DNA of 64,000 nucleotides from Leptodactylus fallax (lineage: Eukaryota; Chordata; Amphibia; Anura; Leptodactylidae), in assembly GCA_947044405.1 (NCBI GenBank), contig CAMRHE010000011.1, forward strand, positions 7,236,501 to 7,300,500, read 5' to 3'. How positions within the stretch are numbered: the first letter of the stretch is position 1; each line of letters begins with the position of its first letter. Of this stretch, positions 45,480 through 57,264 are shown piece after piece. The translations under genes were made by a program, and so were the position numbers. The notes under the pieces were generated by a model. The model had not been told where the DNA came from, did no database searches, and saw only the letters and a list, made by a program, of their open reading frames with translations.

Positions 45480-47075
45480 TAGAACTGTAGGGCCCCTGTG
45501 GAGCATTATACTGGGGGCCCCCTCTGGATAGCATATTATACTGGGGGGCCCCCTCTGGATAGCATATTATACTGTGTGGGGCCACTGTGGAGCATTATAC
45601 TGGGGAAGGGGCCCTCTGGATAGCATGTTATATTCTGTGGGGCCTCTGTGGAAAATTATAATGTGTGGGGGGGGGCTCTGGAGATAATGTTATATTCTGT
45701 GGGGCCACTTTGGAGCATTATGCTCTCCAGAGGGGCCCCCAGTATAATGCTCCAAAGTGGCCCCACAGAATATAACATGCTCTCCAAAACCCCCCACTTT
45801 ATAATACACCATAGAGGCCCCGCAGAATATAACATGCTCTCCAGAGCCCCTCCACTTTATAATACTCCATAGAGGCCCCACAGAATATAACATGTTCTCC
45901 AGAGGGCCCCCTCCCCGGTATAATGCTCCACAGTGGCCCCACACAGTATAATATGCTCTCCAGAGCCCCCCCAGTATAATGCTCCACGGTGGCCCCACAC
46001 AGTACAATATGCTCTCCAGAGGGGCCCCCCAGTATATTTATACTGTGCGGGGCCACCGTGGAGCATTATACTGGGGGGGGGCTCTGGAGAGCATATTATA
46101 CTGTTTTGGGCCACTGTGGAGTATTATACTGGGGAAACCTCTCTGGGCAGTATATTATACTCTGTGGAGGTCATTCTGGAGCATGTTATACTGAGTGGGG
46201 TCACTGTGGAGCATTATTCTGGGGGGGCCATCAGCAGAGCATATTATATTGTGTGACGCCACTGTGGGGCATTATTCGGGGGGGACTAATGAGCATTATA
46301 CTAGGGGGCCCTCTGGGGAGCATATTATACTGCGTGGGGCCTACTGTGGAACATTATACTAGGGGACGCTCTGGGGAGCATAATATATTGCGTGGGGCCA
46401 CTGTGGAGCAAAATACTGGAGGGGGCACTGTGGAGCATTATAGTAGCGGGGGCCCTCTGGGGAGAATATTATACTATGGGCCACTGTGGAGCTTTATACT
46501 GGGGGAATGGACAGTGTGGGGAGCCTGTTATACTGTGTGGGGCCACTGTGGAGTGTATTATATTGTGTGGGGCTTTTCGGGAGCATATTATACTCTGTGG
46601 GGCCATTGTAGAGCATTATACTGGGGGGGACTGTGGGGAACATATTATACTGTGGGGGACCACTGTGGAGCATTGTACTGGGGGAACCCCTCTGGGGAGT
46701 ATATTATACTGTGTGGAGGTCATTATGGAGCATGTTATACTGTGTTAGGCCACTGTGGAGCATTATACTGGGGGGGCATTGTGGGGTGTATATTATACTG
46801 TATGGAGCATATTATATTGTGTGGGGCTGCTGGGGAGCATATTGTACTGTCTGGGTCCACTAAGGGGTAGTATACTGTATGGGCCACTGTGGAGTATTAT
46901 ACTGTGTGGAGCCTTATATACCATGTGGGACCACAATGGGGGGCTCAGGGGAGCATTTTATACTGTGTGGGGTCACTGTGGAGCATTATATACCATGTGG
47001 GGAAACTGGAGGGCTCAGGAGAGCATTTTATACTGTGGAGCATTATATACCATGTGGAGCATTATACTGTGGGGG
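45480..47075. repeat. GC-rich minisatellite (GGGGCCACTGTGGAGCATTATACTG-like) with internal inversion
   Basis: Several dozen diverged units of roughly 25-55 bp sharing GGCCACTGTGGAGCATTA and GAGCATATTATACTG. Between about 45733 and 46030 the units run in the opposite orientation. The unit lacks stop codons in some frames, so it produces long spurious frames (for example 45989-46870). Confidence 0.85.
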
Positions 47076-47448
47076 GGGGGGGTGCTCACAATTCCTGCTG
47101 GCAGCCCTGTGTGCTATGTCTGCATCACAGCTCCCTCACTATAATCTTGCACATACGTGTAGTGCCCCATGGCCATGTCATTCCCCATGCAGTACTCTGC
47201 ATGAGCTGGCCATGGAGTTATTAGGGCCTGCACAGTACTATAGGGGCTGACTATACGGGGAACATACTCAGTAACACCAGATAGTCAGCACATATGTAAG
47301 ACTTAAGTGAAGGAGTCGTGGTGTAGGCTATTAGCAGGAAGCTGTTGGGTGGGGCCCCAGAACAAGTTCCTTTGGTGGGCCTAAGGCCCTTCAGTCCAAC
47401 ACTGTCTAACGGAGAACTATTATATATAAGGGTGGGTTACTATATATA

Positions 47449-49096
47449 CAGTCATATGAAAAAGTTTGGGCACCCCTATTAATCGTAATCATTTTTAGTT
47501 CTAAATATTTGTGTGTTTGCAACAGCCATTTCAATTTGATATATCTAATAACTGATGGACACAGTAATATTTCAGGATTGAAATGAGGTTTATTGTACTA
47601 ACAGAAAATGTGCAATATGCATTAAACCAAAATTTGACCGGTGCAAAAGTATGGGCACCTCAACAGAAAAGTGACATTAATATTTAGTAGATCCTCCTTT
47701 TGCAAAAATAACAGCCTCTAGTCGCTTCCTGTAGCTTTTAATCAGTTCCTGGATCCTGGATGAAGGTATTTTTGACCATTCCTCTTTACAAAACAATTCC
47801 AGTTCAGTTAAGTTTGATGGTCGCCCAGCATGGACAGTCCGCTTCAAATTATCCCACAGATGTTCAATGATATTCAGGTCTGGGGACGGGGATGGCCATT
47901 CCAGAACATTGTAATTGTTCCTCTGTATGAATGCCTGAGTAGATTTGGAGCTGTGTTTTGGATCATTGTCTTGCTGAAATATCCATCCCGGCGTAACTTC
48001 AAATTCGTCACTGATTCTTGTACATTATTCTCAAGAATCTGCTGATACTGAGTTGAATCCATGCGATCCTCAACTTTAACAAGATTCCCGGTGCCGGCAT
48101 TGGCCACAGAGCCCCAAAGCATGATGGAACCTCCACCAAATTTTACAGTGGGTAGCAAGTGTTTTTCTTGGAATGCTGTGTTTTTTTGACGCCATGCATA
48201 ACGCCTTTTTGTATGACCAAACAACTCAATCTTTGTTTCATCAGTCCACAGGACCTTCTTCCAAAATGAAGCTGGCTTGTCCAAATGTGCTTTTGCATAC
48301 CTCAGGCGACTCTGTTTGTGGCGTGCTTTCAGAAACGGCTTCTTTCGCATCACTCTCCCATACAGCTTTTCCTTGTGCAAAGTGTGCTGTATTGTTGACC
48401 GAAGCACAGTGACACCATCTGCAGCAAGATGATGCTGCAGCTCTTTGGAGGTGGTCTGTGGATTGTCCTTGACTGTTCTCACCATTCTTCTTCTCTGCCT
48501 TTCTGATATTTTTCTTGGCCTGCCACTTCTGGGCTTAACAAGAACTGTCCCTGTGGTCTTCCATTTCCTTACTATGTTCCTCACAGTGGAAACTGACAGG
48601 TTAAATCTCTGAGACAACTTTTTGTATCCTTCCCCTGAACAACTATGTTGAACAATCTTTGTTTTCAGATCATTTGAGAGTTGTTTTGAGGAGCCCATGA
48701 TGCCACTCTTCAGAGGAGATTCAAATAGGAGAACAACTTGCAATTGGCCACCTTAAATACCTTTTCTCATGATTGGATACACCTGGCTATGAAGTTCAAA
48801 GCTCAGTGAGGTTACAAAACCAATTTTGTGCTTCAGTAAGTCAGTAAAAAGTAGTTAGGAGTATTCAAATCAATAAAATGATAAGGGTACCCAAATTTTT
48901 GCACCGGTCAAATTTTGGTTTAATGCATATTGCACATTTTCTGTTAGTACAATAAACCTCATTTCAATCCTGAAATATTACTGTGTCCATCAGTTATTAG
49001 ATATATCAAATTGAAATGGCTGTTGCAAACACCCAAATATTTAGAACTAAAAATGATTAAGATTAATAGGGGTGCCCAAACTTTTTCATATGACTA
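47449..49096 (-). mobile_element. Tc1-like DD34E transposon (family with CAGTCATATGAAAAAG ends), copy 1
   Basis: TA at 47447-47448 and 49097-49098. Inverted repeats of about 200 bp; the outermost base of the right end is A where the left implies G. The transposase is on the minus strand. A sister copy lies at 62242-63870. Confidence 0.9.
47677..48698 (-). pseudogene. Tc1 transposase with a single-base deletion
   Basis: Starts MGSSKQLSNDLKTK at 48698 (an upstream in-frame Met at 48743 is less likely). It contains the helix-turn-helix region, a GRPRK motif and WTDETK with the first catalytic Asp. Then a one-base loss in a G run near 47987 shifts the frame just before WIFQQDND. Downstream the original frame contains the second Asp and IIEHLW with Glu at DD34E spacing, ending with TAA at 47677-47679. 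Apart from this lesion the coding sequence looks complete. Confidence 0.88.
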
Positions 49097-49500
49097 TAAT
49101 TGGGAAACTTAAGTATGAGGGGGCTATTATAAGGGGGAACTATTATTTATAGACGGGCTATTATTTATAAGGGGGGAACTATTATATATAAGGCATCCAA
49201 TATAAGGGGGGAGCTATTATTTATAAGAGGGGAACTATTTATAAGGGGGGTATAATTGTTAAGTGGGCTTATTTATAAAGGGGGCTATTAGTGATAATGG
49301 GGACTATTATTTATAAGGGTAACTATTATTTATGAGGGGGCTATTATTTTTAAGGGAGCAGTATTATTTTTACGGGGTGACTGTTACTGATAAGGGGGAA
49401 TATTACTGATACAGGACACTATTTATCATTTATAAGGGAGCTATTACTGATAAAGGTGTAAGATTATTTATAAGCAGGGACTATTGTTTATAAGGAGGCG

Positions 49501-49640
49501 CTGTCTACTATCAATGTAATGCCTCTTACCTTGGAACATTCCTGTTGTATTTGTATCTGCTTATCTTTGCTGCTGTAACACACTGAATTTCCCCATTGTG
49601 GGACTATTAAAGGACTATATTATTATTATTATTATTATAA
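49501..49640 (+). mobile_element. LINE 3' tail fragment (same family as 54888-57257)
   Basis: Nearly matches the reverse complement of 54888-55030: CTTACCTTGGAACATTCCTG, AACACACTGAATTTCCCC, GGGACTATTAAAGGACTA, then an (ATT)n tail. Severe 5' truncation is typical of target-primed reverse transcription. Inserted in the hAT-like element. Confidence 0.85.
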
Positions 49641-49867
49641 TAACTGATGACTGGGTGCTAAAATCTAATAGGTGGTACAAAGGTGCTCATTTGAATTGTG
49701 TGTGGTAAAATGGGGCTTGTTGTTACTTTTTTGTTAGCAGAAAGGAGGCGTTATTATAGGGGTTGTCACTGGAAGATGATGGTGTTGTTTGCATATCAGC
49801 ATTTGGGGCCCCACTTTTAATTTTTGCCCAGGGCCCCACTTTGTCTAAAACCGACCCTGCCTGGTTG

Positions 49868-50744
49868 CACCCATTTCACGTTGCCCCAGAAAGTGGCATT
49901 GCCTTGGTCCAAGTAAGAACTAACCATGTCTCTCATAAATGCAGCCATAACCTTAACCTGCCAGGTTGAATGTGGCTTTTAATGTTTTTACATGTGTGTG
50001 TGTAGAGATGTAGCAATTGGTAAATAAACTGGAGCTGCAGTAGAAGTGCACCTTACTAATTTGGCAGATCAACCCCACGAACAGTACTGCAGGGGAAAGG
50101 AATAAAGAGCACATGGCTCATAGTGCAGAAGCAATAAATACAGCAAGGTCACAATTAGAGATGAGCGAATCGAAGATGCAGAAGTGGAATTCGATCTGAA
50201 TTTCAGGAAATCTTCGATTCGCCATGATTCCGGATTTCCTCACGCTTCGATGCATGGAATCGCATTTCTTTTATAAAATATAAAATGGCCGCCGCACATG
50301 TTAGGATAAGGGGCAAGGGACTCTGGGAGCACGGGATCACCCACAATGCCAAGTGTGCAGCTAATCAGCAGCCAGCTGGACCTGTGATGTCACAGCCCTA
50401 TAAAAACCCTCGGCCATTTTAGGTACAGTCATTCCACATCGCTCTTACTGTAGGGACAGACATTGGCAGGAGCTAGGGAAAGACTTAGAAAACAGATAGA
50501 AGTTCAGGGAAAGAGGCTGAACTTTAAAACTGTAGGGAAAGGATAGGGAGGAATTGAGAGAAGAATTTGGGGTGGTTGCAGTGTCATTTACAGCAAGAAT
50601 TTGCAGCATAATTCACATTGCAGCACTCACTGCCGTTATACTGCTGCTCATTACTCATATCTGTGTCTTCAAGGTGAAACACAACAAGCCTTTTGCAGTG
50701 CAGTACAGTGCAGTACATCCAACACCGGAAGAAAAACACACCAT
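49868..50744. other. Unclassified repeat-derived DNA
   Basis: Begins with the continuation of the host repeat of the hAT-like element. 50150-50250 contains AGATGAGCGAATCGA-type repeat sequence with a small inverted structure. The 85-residue frame at 50554-50811 starts with a hydrophobic stretch, but I recognise no family and do not call it a gene. Confidence 0.35.
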
Positions 50745-51130
50745 AGCTTCCTGTAAAGTATCAAAATCACGTGACACAACACATGACCACCTCCCCGAAA
50801 AAATCACATGACTGTGAAGTGGGAAAATCAAGAAAAAATATCATCGGGTCATGTGAGGTACCACGTGAGCACATTCAAATACATTGCAGGAACATCAAAA
50901 GAAAGATGGACACAGTCATATGATCAAAACACATGATCCCTGCGTATTTATAAAAAAAAAAAAATCAAGCGGGAACATTGCGAAACCATCGCGAGGAATC
51001 AAAGAGAACATGATCAAATCATGTGAGATCCCATGTGACCACTTTTAAATATATGGTGGGAATATCACAAAAAGCCAATTACTATCGTATGATAAAGTCA
51101 CATGTTCCCAGCACCTGCATTCAAATGTCA
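50745..51130. repeat. Diverged direct repeat (about 170 bp) rich in CACGTG/CATGTG motifs
   Basis: TCATGTGAGG at 50849 and TCATGTGAGA at 51019 anchor two diverged copies that share order of motifs (GTACCACGTGAGCAC / ATCCCATGTGACCAC; TCATATGATCAAAACACATG / CGTATGATAAAGTCACATG). It may be the 3' untranslated part of PLE-A, whose coding end lies just to the right. Confidence 0.45.
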
Positions 51131-51234
51131 GACGGGAATATCGGGGAACATATACAACTATATAATACTGATATTTGTAAATTTAAATTGTATCTAATAT
51201 TAATAAATTAAAAACAATCAAACAACCACCCCCC

Positions 51235-51321
51235 CTCCTCATTCTATAAACCTTAATAGAAAAATCCGATCTGACATTAAGACCATAATTTTAGGATCCA
51301 AAATGAGTCTCTTTTTAATAA
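51235..51321 (-). pseudogene. PLE-A C-terminal fragment
   Basis: Conceptual translation LLKRDSFWILKLWS matches the PLE C-terminal motif (xRES-WI-xL). Then it degenerates. The roughly 150 bp of PLE expected between GIY-YIG and this motif are missing, together with the end of the adjacent Tc1. Confidence 0.6.
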
Positions 51322-52562
51322 CACTTAAAAAGATGAGAGGCCTTTAATTGACATCATAGGTAGACCTCAACTATGAGAGACAAAATGAGAAAACAAATCC
51401 AGAAAATCACCTTGTCTGATTTTTTAAGAATTTATTTGCAAATTATGGTGGAAAATAAGTATAATTAGAAAATGGAAGACATAAAAGACCACTGATAATC
51501 TCCCTCGATCAGGGGCTCCACGCAAGATCTCACCCCGTGGGGTCAAAATGATCACAAGAACGCTGAGCAAAAATCTCAGAACCACAGGGGGGGACCTAGT
51601 GAATGGCCTGCAGAAAGCTGGGACTAACGTAACAAGGGCTACCATCAGTAACACACTACGCCACCAGCGACTCAGATCCTGCAGTGCCAGACGTATTCCC
51701 CTGCTTAAGCCAGTACATATCCGAGCCCGTCTGAAGTTTGCTAGAGAGGATTTGGATGTTCCAGAAGAATATTGGGAGAATGTCATTTGGTCAGATGAAA
51801 CCAAAGTAGAACTGTTTGGTAGAAACACAACTCATCGTGTTTGAAAGAGAGTGAATGGTGAGTTGCATCCAAAGAACACCATACCTACTGTGAAGCATGG
51901 GGGTGGCAACATCATGCTTTGGGGCTGTTTCTCTGCAAAGGGACCAGGACGACTGATCCGTGTACATGAAAGAATGAATGGGGCCATGTATCGTGAGATT
52001 TTGAATGCAAACTTCCTTCCATCAGCAAGGGCATTGAAGATGAAATGTGGCTGGGTCTTTCAGCATGACAATGATCCCAAGCACACCACCAGGGCAACGA
52101 AGGAGTGGCTTCGTAAGAAGCATTTCAAGGTCCTGGAGTGGCCTAGCCAGTCTCCAGATCTCAACCCCATAGAAAACCTTTGGAGGGAGTTGAAAGTCCG
52201 TGTTGCCCAGCGACAGCCCCAAAACATCACTGCTCTAGAGGAGATCTGCATGGAGGAATGGGCCAACATACCAGCAACAGTGTGTGCCAACCTTGTGAAG
52301 ACTTACAGAAAACGTTTGACCTCTGTCATTGCCAACAAAGGATATATAACAAAGTATTGAGATGAACTTTTGTTATTGACCAAATACTTATTTTCCACCA
52401 TAATTTGTAAATAAATTCTTTAAAAATCAGACAATGTAATTTTCTCATTTTGTCTCTCATAGTTGAGGTCTACCTATGATGTCAATTACAGGCCTCTCTC
52501 ATCTTTTTAAGTGGGAGAACTTGCACAATTGGTGGCTGACTAAATACGTTTTTTCCCCACTG
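51322..52562 (+). mobile_element. Tc1-like DD34E transposon, left end deleted
   Basis: The right end is intact (…CCCCACTG with TA at 52563-52564), with an inverted repeat matching 51322-51470. The outermost ~50 bp of the left end are gone and the left flank starts inside the inverted repeat. It is inserted in PLE-A after the GIY-YIG coding region. Confidence 0.85.
51485..52360 (+). pseudogene. Tc1 transposase, N-terminally deleted with one nonsense codon
   Basis: The helix-turn-helix region is missing: 5' flank passes directly into [16 protein letters not shown], the linker with an AT-hook-like GAPRK motif. WSDETK (first Asp) is followed by a TGA after TTHRV at 51842-51844 (probably CGA originally). 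QHDNDPKHT (second Asp) and PIENLW (Glu, 34 residues between) are intact, and the frame ends ITKY at 52360. Non-functional because DNA binding is lost. Confidence 0.87.
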
Positions 52563-52564
52563 TA

Positions 52565-52639
52565 TTCTCTCCTGTTTTAGTACAATCAGTTAAATGTTCA
52601 GCTATTCGTATATTAACATCTCTAATGGAACATCCTGCA
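52565..52639 (-). pseudogene. PLE-A GIY-YIG domain, distal part
   Basis: Conceptual translation YAGCSIRDVNIRIAEHL continues the GIY-YIG domain started at 54277; the conserved Arg of the domain lies in RIAEHL. The Tc1 at 52642-54274 separates it from the proximal part at the tyrosine preceding the Gly. Confidence 0.7.
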
Positions 52640-52641
52640 TA

Positions 52642-54274
<1,633 letters not shown>

Positions 54275-54276
54275 TA

Positions 54277-54880
54277 CAACAAATTGCAAGCATCACATTC
54301 AATAATTTATATGATATGATGACTATTGCAATTTAAAAAGCCCTTGATGTCATATGTACTATTATCTCCAACTGCTCAAAAATTTGATGTTTTTTTGACA
54401 AATCTACAAACATTGCATCTATTTGAACCACAATTTAAAAAAAAAACCCTTTAGGTTTAGCTACGTTGATGGTTCTGCCTTATTTGTCATGAACATACTA
54501 GGCAACAGTATGTTGTCAATAGTACACCATCTCTTGGCAACACACTGTACCCCTTCTGCAAGGATTGTATTTGTAATAGAATCTTGTTGTAATATAGGTA
54601 ATTTTTTTTAAAAAGTTTTTAACAATACTGTGATATTGTACACTATAAGGAGTTGAGAAAACAATTTTATTTTTTCTGTTTCTGTTTTCCTTATTCTGTG
54701 GCATGCCAAATAACAATGATGAACAAGATCTCTTATTTATCAAATTTTGGGCTCTATTTAGAGACCAATTAGGGTAACCTCATTTTTTCAACCTATAAAG
54801 GGTAATATCACTTTGAACATTGTAATCTTTTTCTTGAGAACAAGCTCGTTTTGTTCTGATCAATTCCCCTACCGGGATGG
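54277..54880 (-). pseudogene. PLE-A linker and proximal GIY-YIG fragment
   Basis: Begins IPVGELIRTKRACSQEKD, the conserved PLE region just after RT, directly continuing the sequence on the other side of the LINE (…HPKHTIKS). A stop follows soon after. Later SVQYHSIVKNFLKK, CNVCRFVKKT and HHIIYIIECDACNLLY lead into the GIY-YIG core, which is cut by the Tc1 at 54276. Several stops. Confidence 0.75.
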
Positions 54881-54887
54881 ATTTAAT

Positions 54888-57257
54888 AATAATAATAATA
54901 ATAATAGTCCTTTAATAGTCCCACAGTGGGGAAATTCAGTGTGTTACAGCAGCAAAGATAAGATAAGCAGATACAAATACAAATACAAATACAACATGTA
55001 CAGGAATGTTCCAAGGTGAGAGGCATTACATTAATAGCAGACAGACAGATAGGAAGTAGCGGGGGGGGGGGGGGGATTTAACAGGCAGAGAGATATTTCA
55101 GTTCTCTGTATGTAATGATCTCCGCTTAGGTCGGTGTTGGTTGTACAGCCTAACTGCGGTGGGGGAGGAAAGACTTCCGATAGCGCTCCTTCTCACACCT
55201 ACGGTGGAGCAGTCGGTCACTGACAGTACTGCCCAGCGCAATCACAGTCTCATGCATAGGATGGGAGTTATTCTCCCGCATGGAGCTCACCACGGACAGT
55301 ATCCTTCTGTCACCCACCACCTGCACTGGGTCCAGTGGGCTCCCCAGGACAGAGCTGGCCCTTCTAATCAGCTTGTCAAGTTTATTTCTGTCCCTGGTTG
55401 ATATACTGCTCCCCCAGCAGGCCACTCCAAAGAAGATGGCTGATGCCACTACCGAGTTGAAGAAAGTCCTAAGAAGTGCCCCCCGGATTCCAAAGGCTCT
55501 CATCTTCCTAAGCAGGTAGAGCCTGCTGTGGCCCTTCCTGTACAGGGCCTCCATATGATCTGCCCAGTCCAGCTTATTATTAAGGAGCAGACCCAGGTAC
55601 TTATAGGTGTTCACAATCTCGATGCCTGTCCCCAGGATGTCCACTGGTTTTGGAGGGCATCTGCCTTTACGGAAGTCTACCACCATCTCCTTGGTCTTCC
55701 CCGCGTTAATCTTCAGGTGGTTCCGGTGGCACCAGTCCACAAAAAACCGGTTCAGTTCTCTGTACTCCTTGTCATCATCATCTGTGATGAGGCCTACTAT
55801 TGCAGAGTCGTCAGAATACTTCTGTAGGTAGCAGCTGGATGAGTTGCACCTAAAATCTGCAGTGTACAGTGTGAAGAGGAAAGGGGCGAGAACCGTACCC
55901 TGAGGTGCCCCCGTATTACAGATCACGGTACCTGACACACAGTCTTGGGCTCTCACGTATTGAGGTCGATTTGTGAGGTAGTCTAGGATCCAGTTGGAGA
56001 GGTGGTGGTCCACTCCAGCAAGGCCCAGCTTGTCTCTCAGTAACCTGGGCTGTATGGTGTTAAAAGCACTGGAGAAATCAAAGAACATTATTCTCACCGT
56101 GTTCCCTGGTTTTTCCAGGTGAGACAGAGCCCTGTGCAGAAGGTGGATGATGGCATCATCTACCCCAATGCCCGGTCGATAAGCAAACTGGAGAGGGTCC
56201 ATAGCGGGGCTCACTAGAGGGCGAAGATGTGTGAGAACCAATCTCTCTAAGATCTTCATCAAGTGGGATGTCAGTGCTACAGGTCTGTAGTCGTTGAGGT
56301 CCATAGGGTGAGGTTTCTTTGGAACTGGTACCACACAAGAAGATTTCCATAATTCAGGGACTATTTCCTGCCTCAGGCTCATATTATACATATATGTAAT
56401 TATACCACACAGCTGGTCCCCACAAGTCTTAATTAGCCTTGCACTGATGTCATCTGGCCCTGCGGCGTTCCTCACCTTGATCTTCTTCATCTCCTTCCTC
56501 ACCTGGGCCCGTGTGAAGGTCAGACTGTGGTCAGATAAAGACAGATTTCTGGATTTACTGGTCTGTTGGGAAGTAGCCACATGGGGTGAATGGGGTGAAG
56601 TCATTGTGGTGAGGGGAGCTGAAGGACATTCTGGGGTGGGAGGAGCTGGTGTGTGATCAAATCTGTTGAAGAATAGGTTTAGTTCATTAAGCCAGTTAAC
56701 ATCTGCCTCAATCTGGCAGACCGACTGTTTATGACCCGAAATTGACTTAAGCCCCTCCCAGACCCCCCTTATGTCTTTTCTTTCCATTTGCTTTTCCATT
56801 TTTTCCTTATAACTGGCTTTTCCTTGCCTAATTAGATGCCTCAGCTCCTTTTGTACTTCCCTCAACCCCTCCTTATGTCTTGTCCTGAATGCCATCTTTT
56901 TCTCCTTAAGTAGTGTTTTTATATCAGCGTTAATCCATGGTTTGTTGTTGGAGAAGCACCTCACCACTTTTGTGGGTACTGTGTTGTCCACACAAAAATT
57001 TATGTAGTCCGTTATGCAGTGTGTGAGTCCTTCTATATCTTCTCCATACGAATCCTGCAAAACTTCCCATGCGGTTGTGTCAAAACAATCCCTCAGAGCC
57101 TCATCACTCTCCTCGGACCATATCCTCACTGTGCGGGTGACAGCAGGTTCTCTACGTACAAGTGGCTTGTACACAGGTCGGAGATGTACTAGGTTGTGAT
57201 CCGATCTTCCCAGGGGCGGTAGGGCTGATGAGTTATATGCCTCCCTCACGTTGGCAA
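54888..57257 (-). mobile_element. LINE of CR1/L2/Rex1 type, 5'-truncated
   Basis: Target duplication ATTTAAT at 54881-54887 and 57258-57264 within PLE-A. The 3' end has a short UTR, GTGGGACTATTAAAGGACTA-type sequence (minus strand) and an (ATT)n tail. 5' truncation falls in the endonuclease domain. A poly-G run lies at 55059-55074. The same family supplies the fragment at 49501-49640. Confidence 0.88.
55150..57255 (-). CDS. LINE ORF2 (endonuclease C-terminus and reverse transcriptase), 5'-truncated
   Basis: About 700 residues open from the truncation point to the stop; no true initiator, since the preceding AP-endonuclease is cut off. Residues 7-25 carry the endonuclease end motif LPPLGRSDHNLVHL. 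A basic linker (about 100-160) precedes RT (about 300-560): PKKPHPMDLNDYRPVAL, FFDFSSAFNTIQ, GAPQGTVLAPFLFTLY, and the active-site YSDD at 478-481. The C-terminus contains a Cys/His-rich tail region (HPMHETVI, LHRRCEKERY). RT catalytic residues look intact, but without a start and endonuclease this copy cannot mobilise itself. Confidence 0.88.
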   Translation of the reverse strand, partial: ANVREAYNSSALPPLGRSDHNLVHLRPVYKPLVRREPAVTRTVRIWSEESDEALRDCFDTTAWEVLQDSYGEDIEGLTHCITDYINFCVDNTVPTKVVRCFSNNKPWINADIKTLLKEKKMAFRTRHKEGLREVQKELRHLIRQGKASYKEKMEKQMERKDIRGVWEGLKSISGHKQSVCQIEADVNWLNELNLFFNRFDHTPAPPTPECPSAPLTTMTSPHSPHVATSQQTSKSRNLSLSDHSLTFTRAQVRKEMKKIKVRNAAGPDDISARLIKTCGDQLCGIITYMYNMSLRQEIVPELWKSSCVVPVPKKPHPMDLNDYRPVALTSHLMKILERLVLTHLRPLVSPAMDPLQFAYRPGIGVDDAIIHLLHRALSHLEKPGNTVRIMFFDFSSAFNTIQPRLLRDKLGLAGVDHHLSNWILDYLTNRPQYVRAQDCVSGTVICNTGAPQGTVLAPFLFTLYTADFRCNSSSCYLQKYSDDSAIVGLITDDDDKEYRELNRFFVDWCHRNHLKINAGKTKEMVVDFRKGRCPPKPVDILGTGIEIVNTYKYLGLLLNNKLDWADHMEALYRKGHSRLYLLRKMRAFGIRGALLRTFFNSVVASAIFFGVACWGSSISTRDRNKLDKLIRRASSVLGSPLDPVQVVGDRRILSVVSSMRENNSHPMHETVIALGSTVSDRLLHRRCEKERYRKSFLPHRS

Positions 57258-57264
57258 ATTTAAT

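Larger units (their letters stand above)
47408..49500. repeat. CTATTATTTATAAGGGGG-type minisatellite, split by Tc1
   Basis: Imperfect units of about 20-24 bp at 47408-47448 and again at 49103-49500. The Tc1 at 47449-49096 interrupts the array at a TA. Confidence 0.75.
44971..49859. mobile_element. Non-autonomous hAT-like element rich in minisatellites
   Basis: Exact 8-bp target duplication CCTGGTTG at 44963-44970 and 49860-49867. Inverted ends CAGGGCCGGCGTTAG and CTAAAACCGACCCTG, with subterminal GGGCAATTTCCCAGGGCCCC against GGGGCCCCAC...GCCCAGGGCCCC. An 8-bp duplication and CAGGG-type ends fit the hAT superfamily. The interior is non-coding and dominated by two minisatellites. A Tc1 (47449-49096) and a LINE tail (49501-49640) have inserted into it. 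Confidence 0.8.

Noticed and set aside
45989..46870. 293-codon frame with repeated Tyr/Trp/Gly-rich units
   Set aside because: It follows a minisatellite whose unit lacks stops; similar frames occur on both strands and there is no gene structure.
45480..47075. Possible CRISPR-like array
   Set aside because: Units are head-to-tail and variable in length with no unique spacers, and the sequence is eukaryotic. It is a minisatellite.
50554..50811. 85-codon frame with a hydrophobic N-terminal half
   Set aside because: No homology I can recognise, no gene context, and it lies in repeat-derived DNA.
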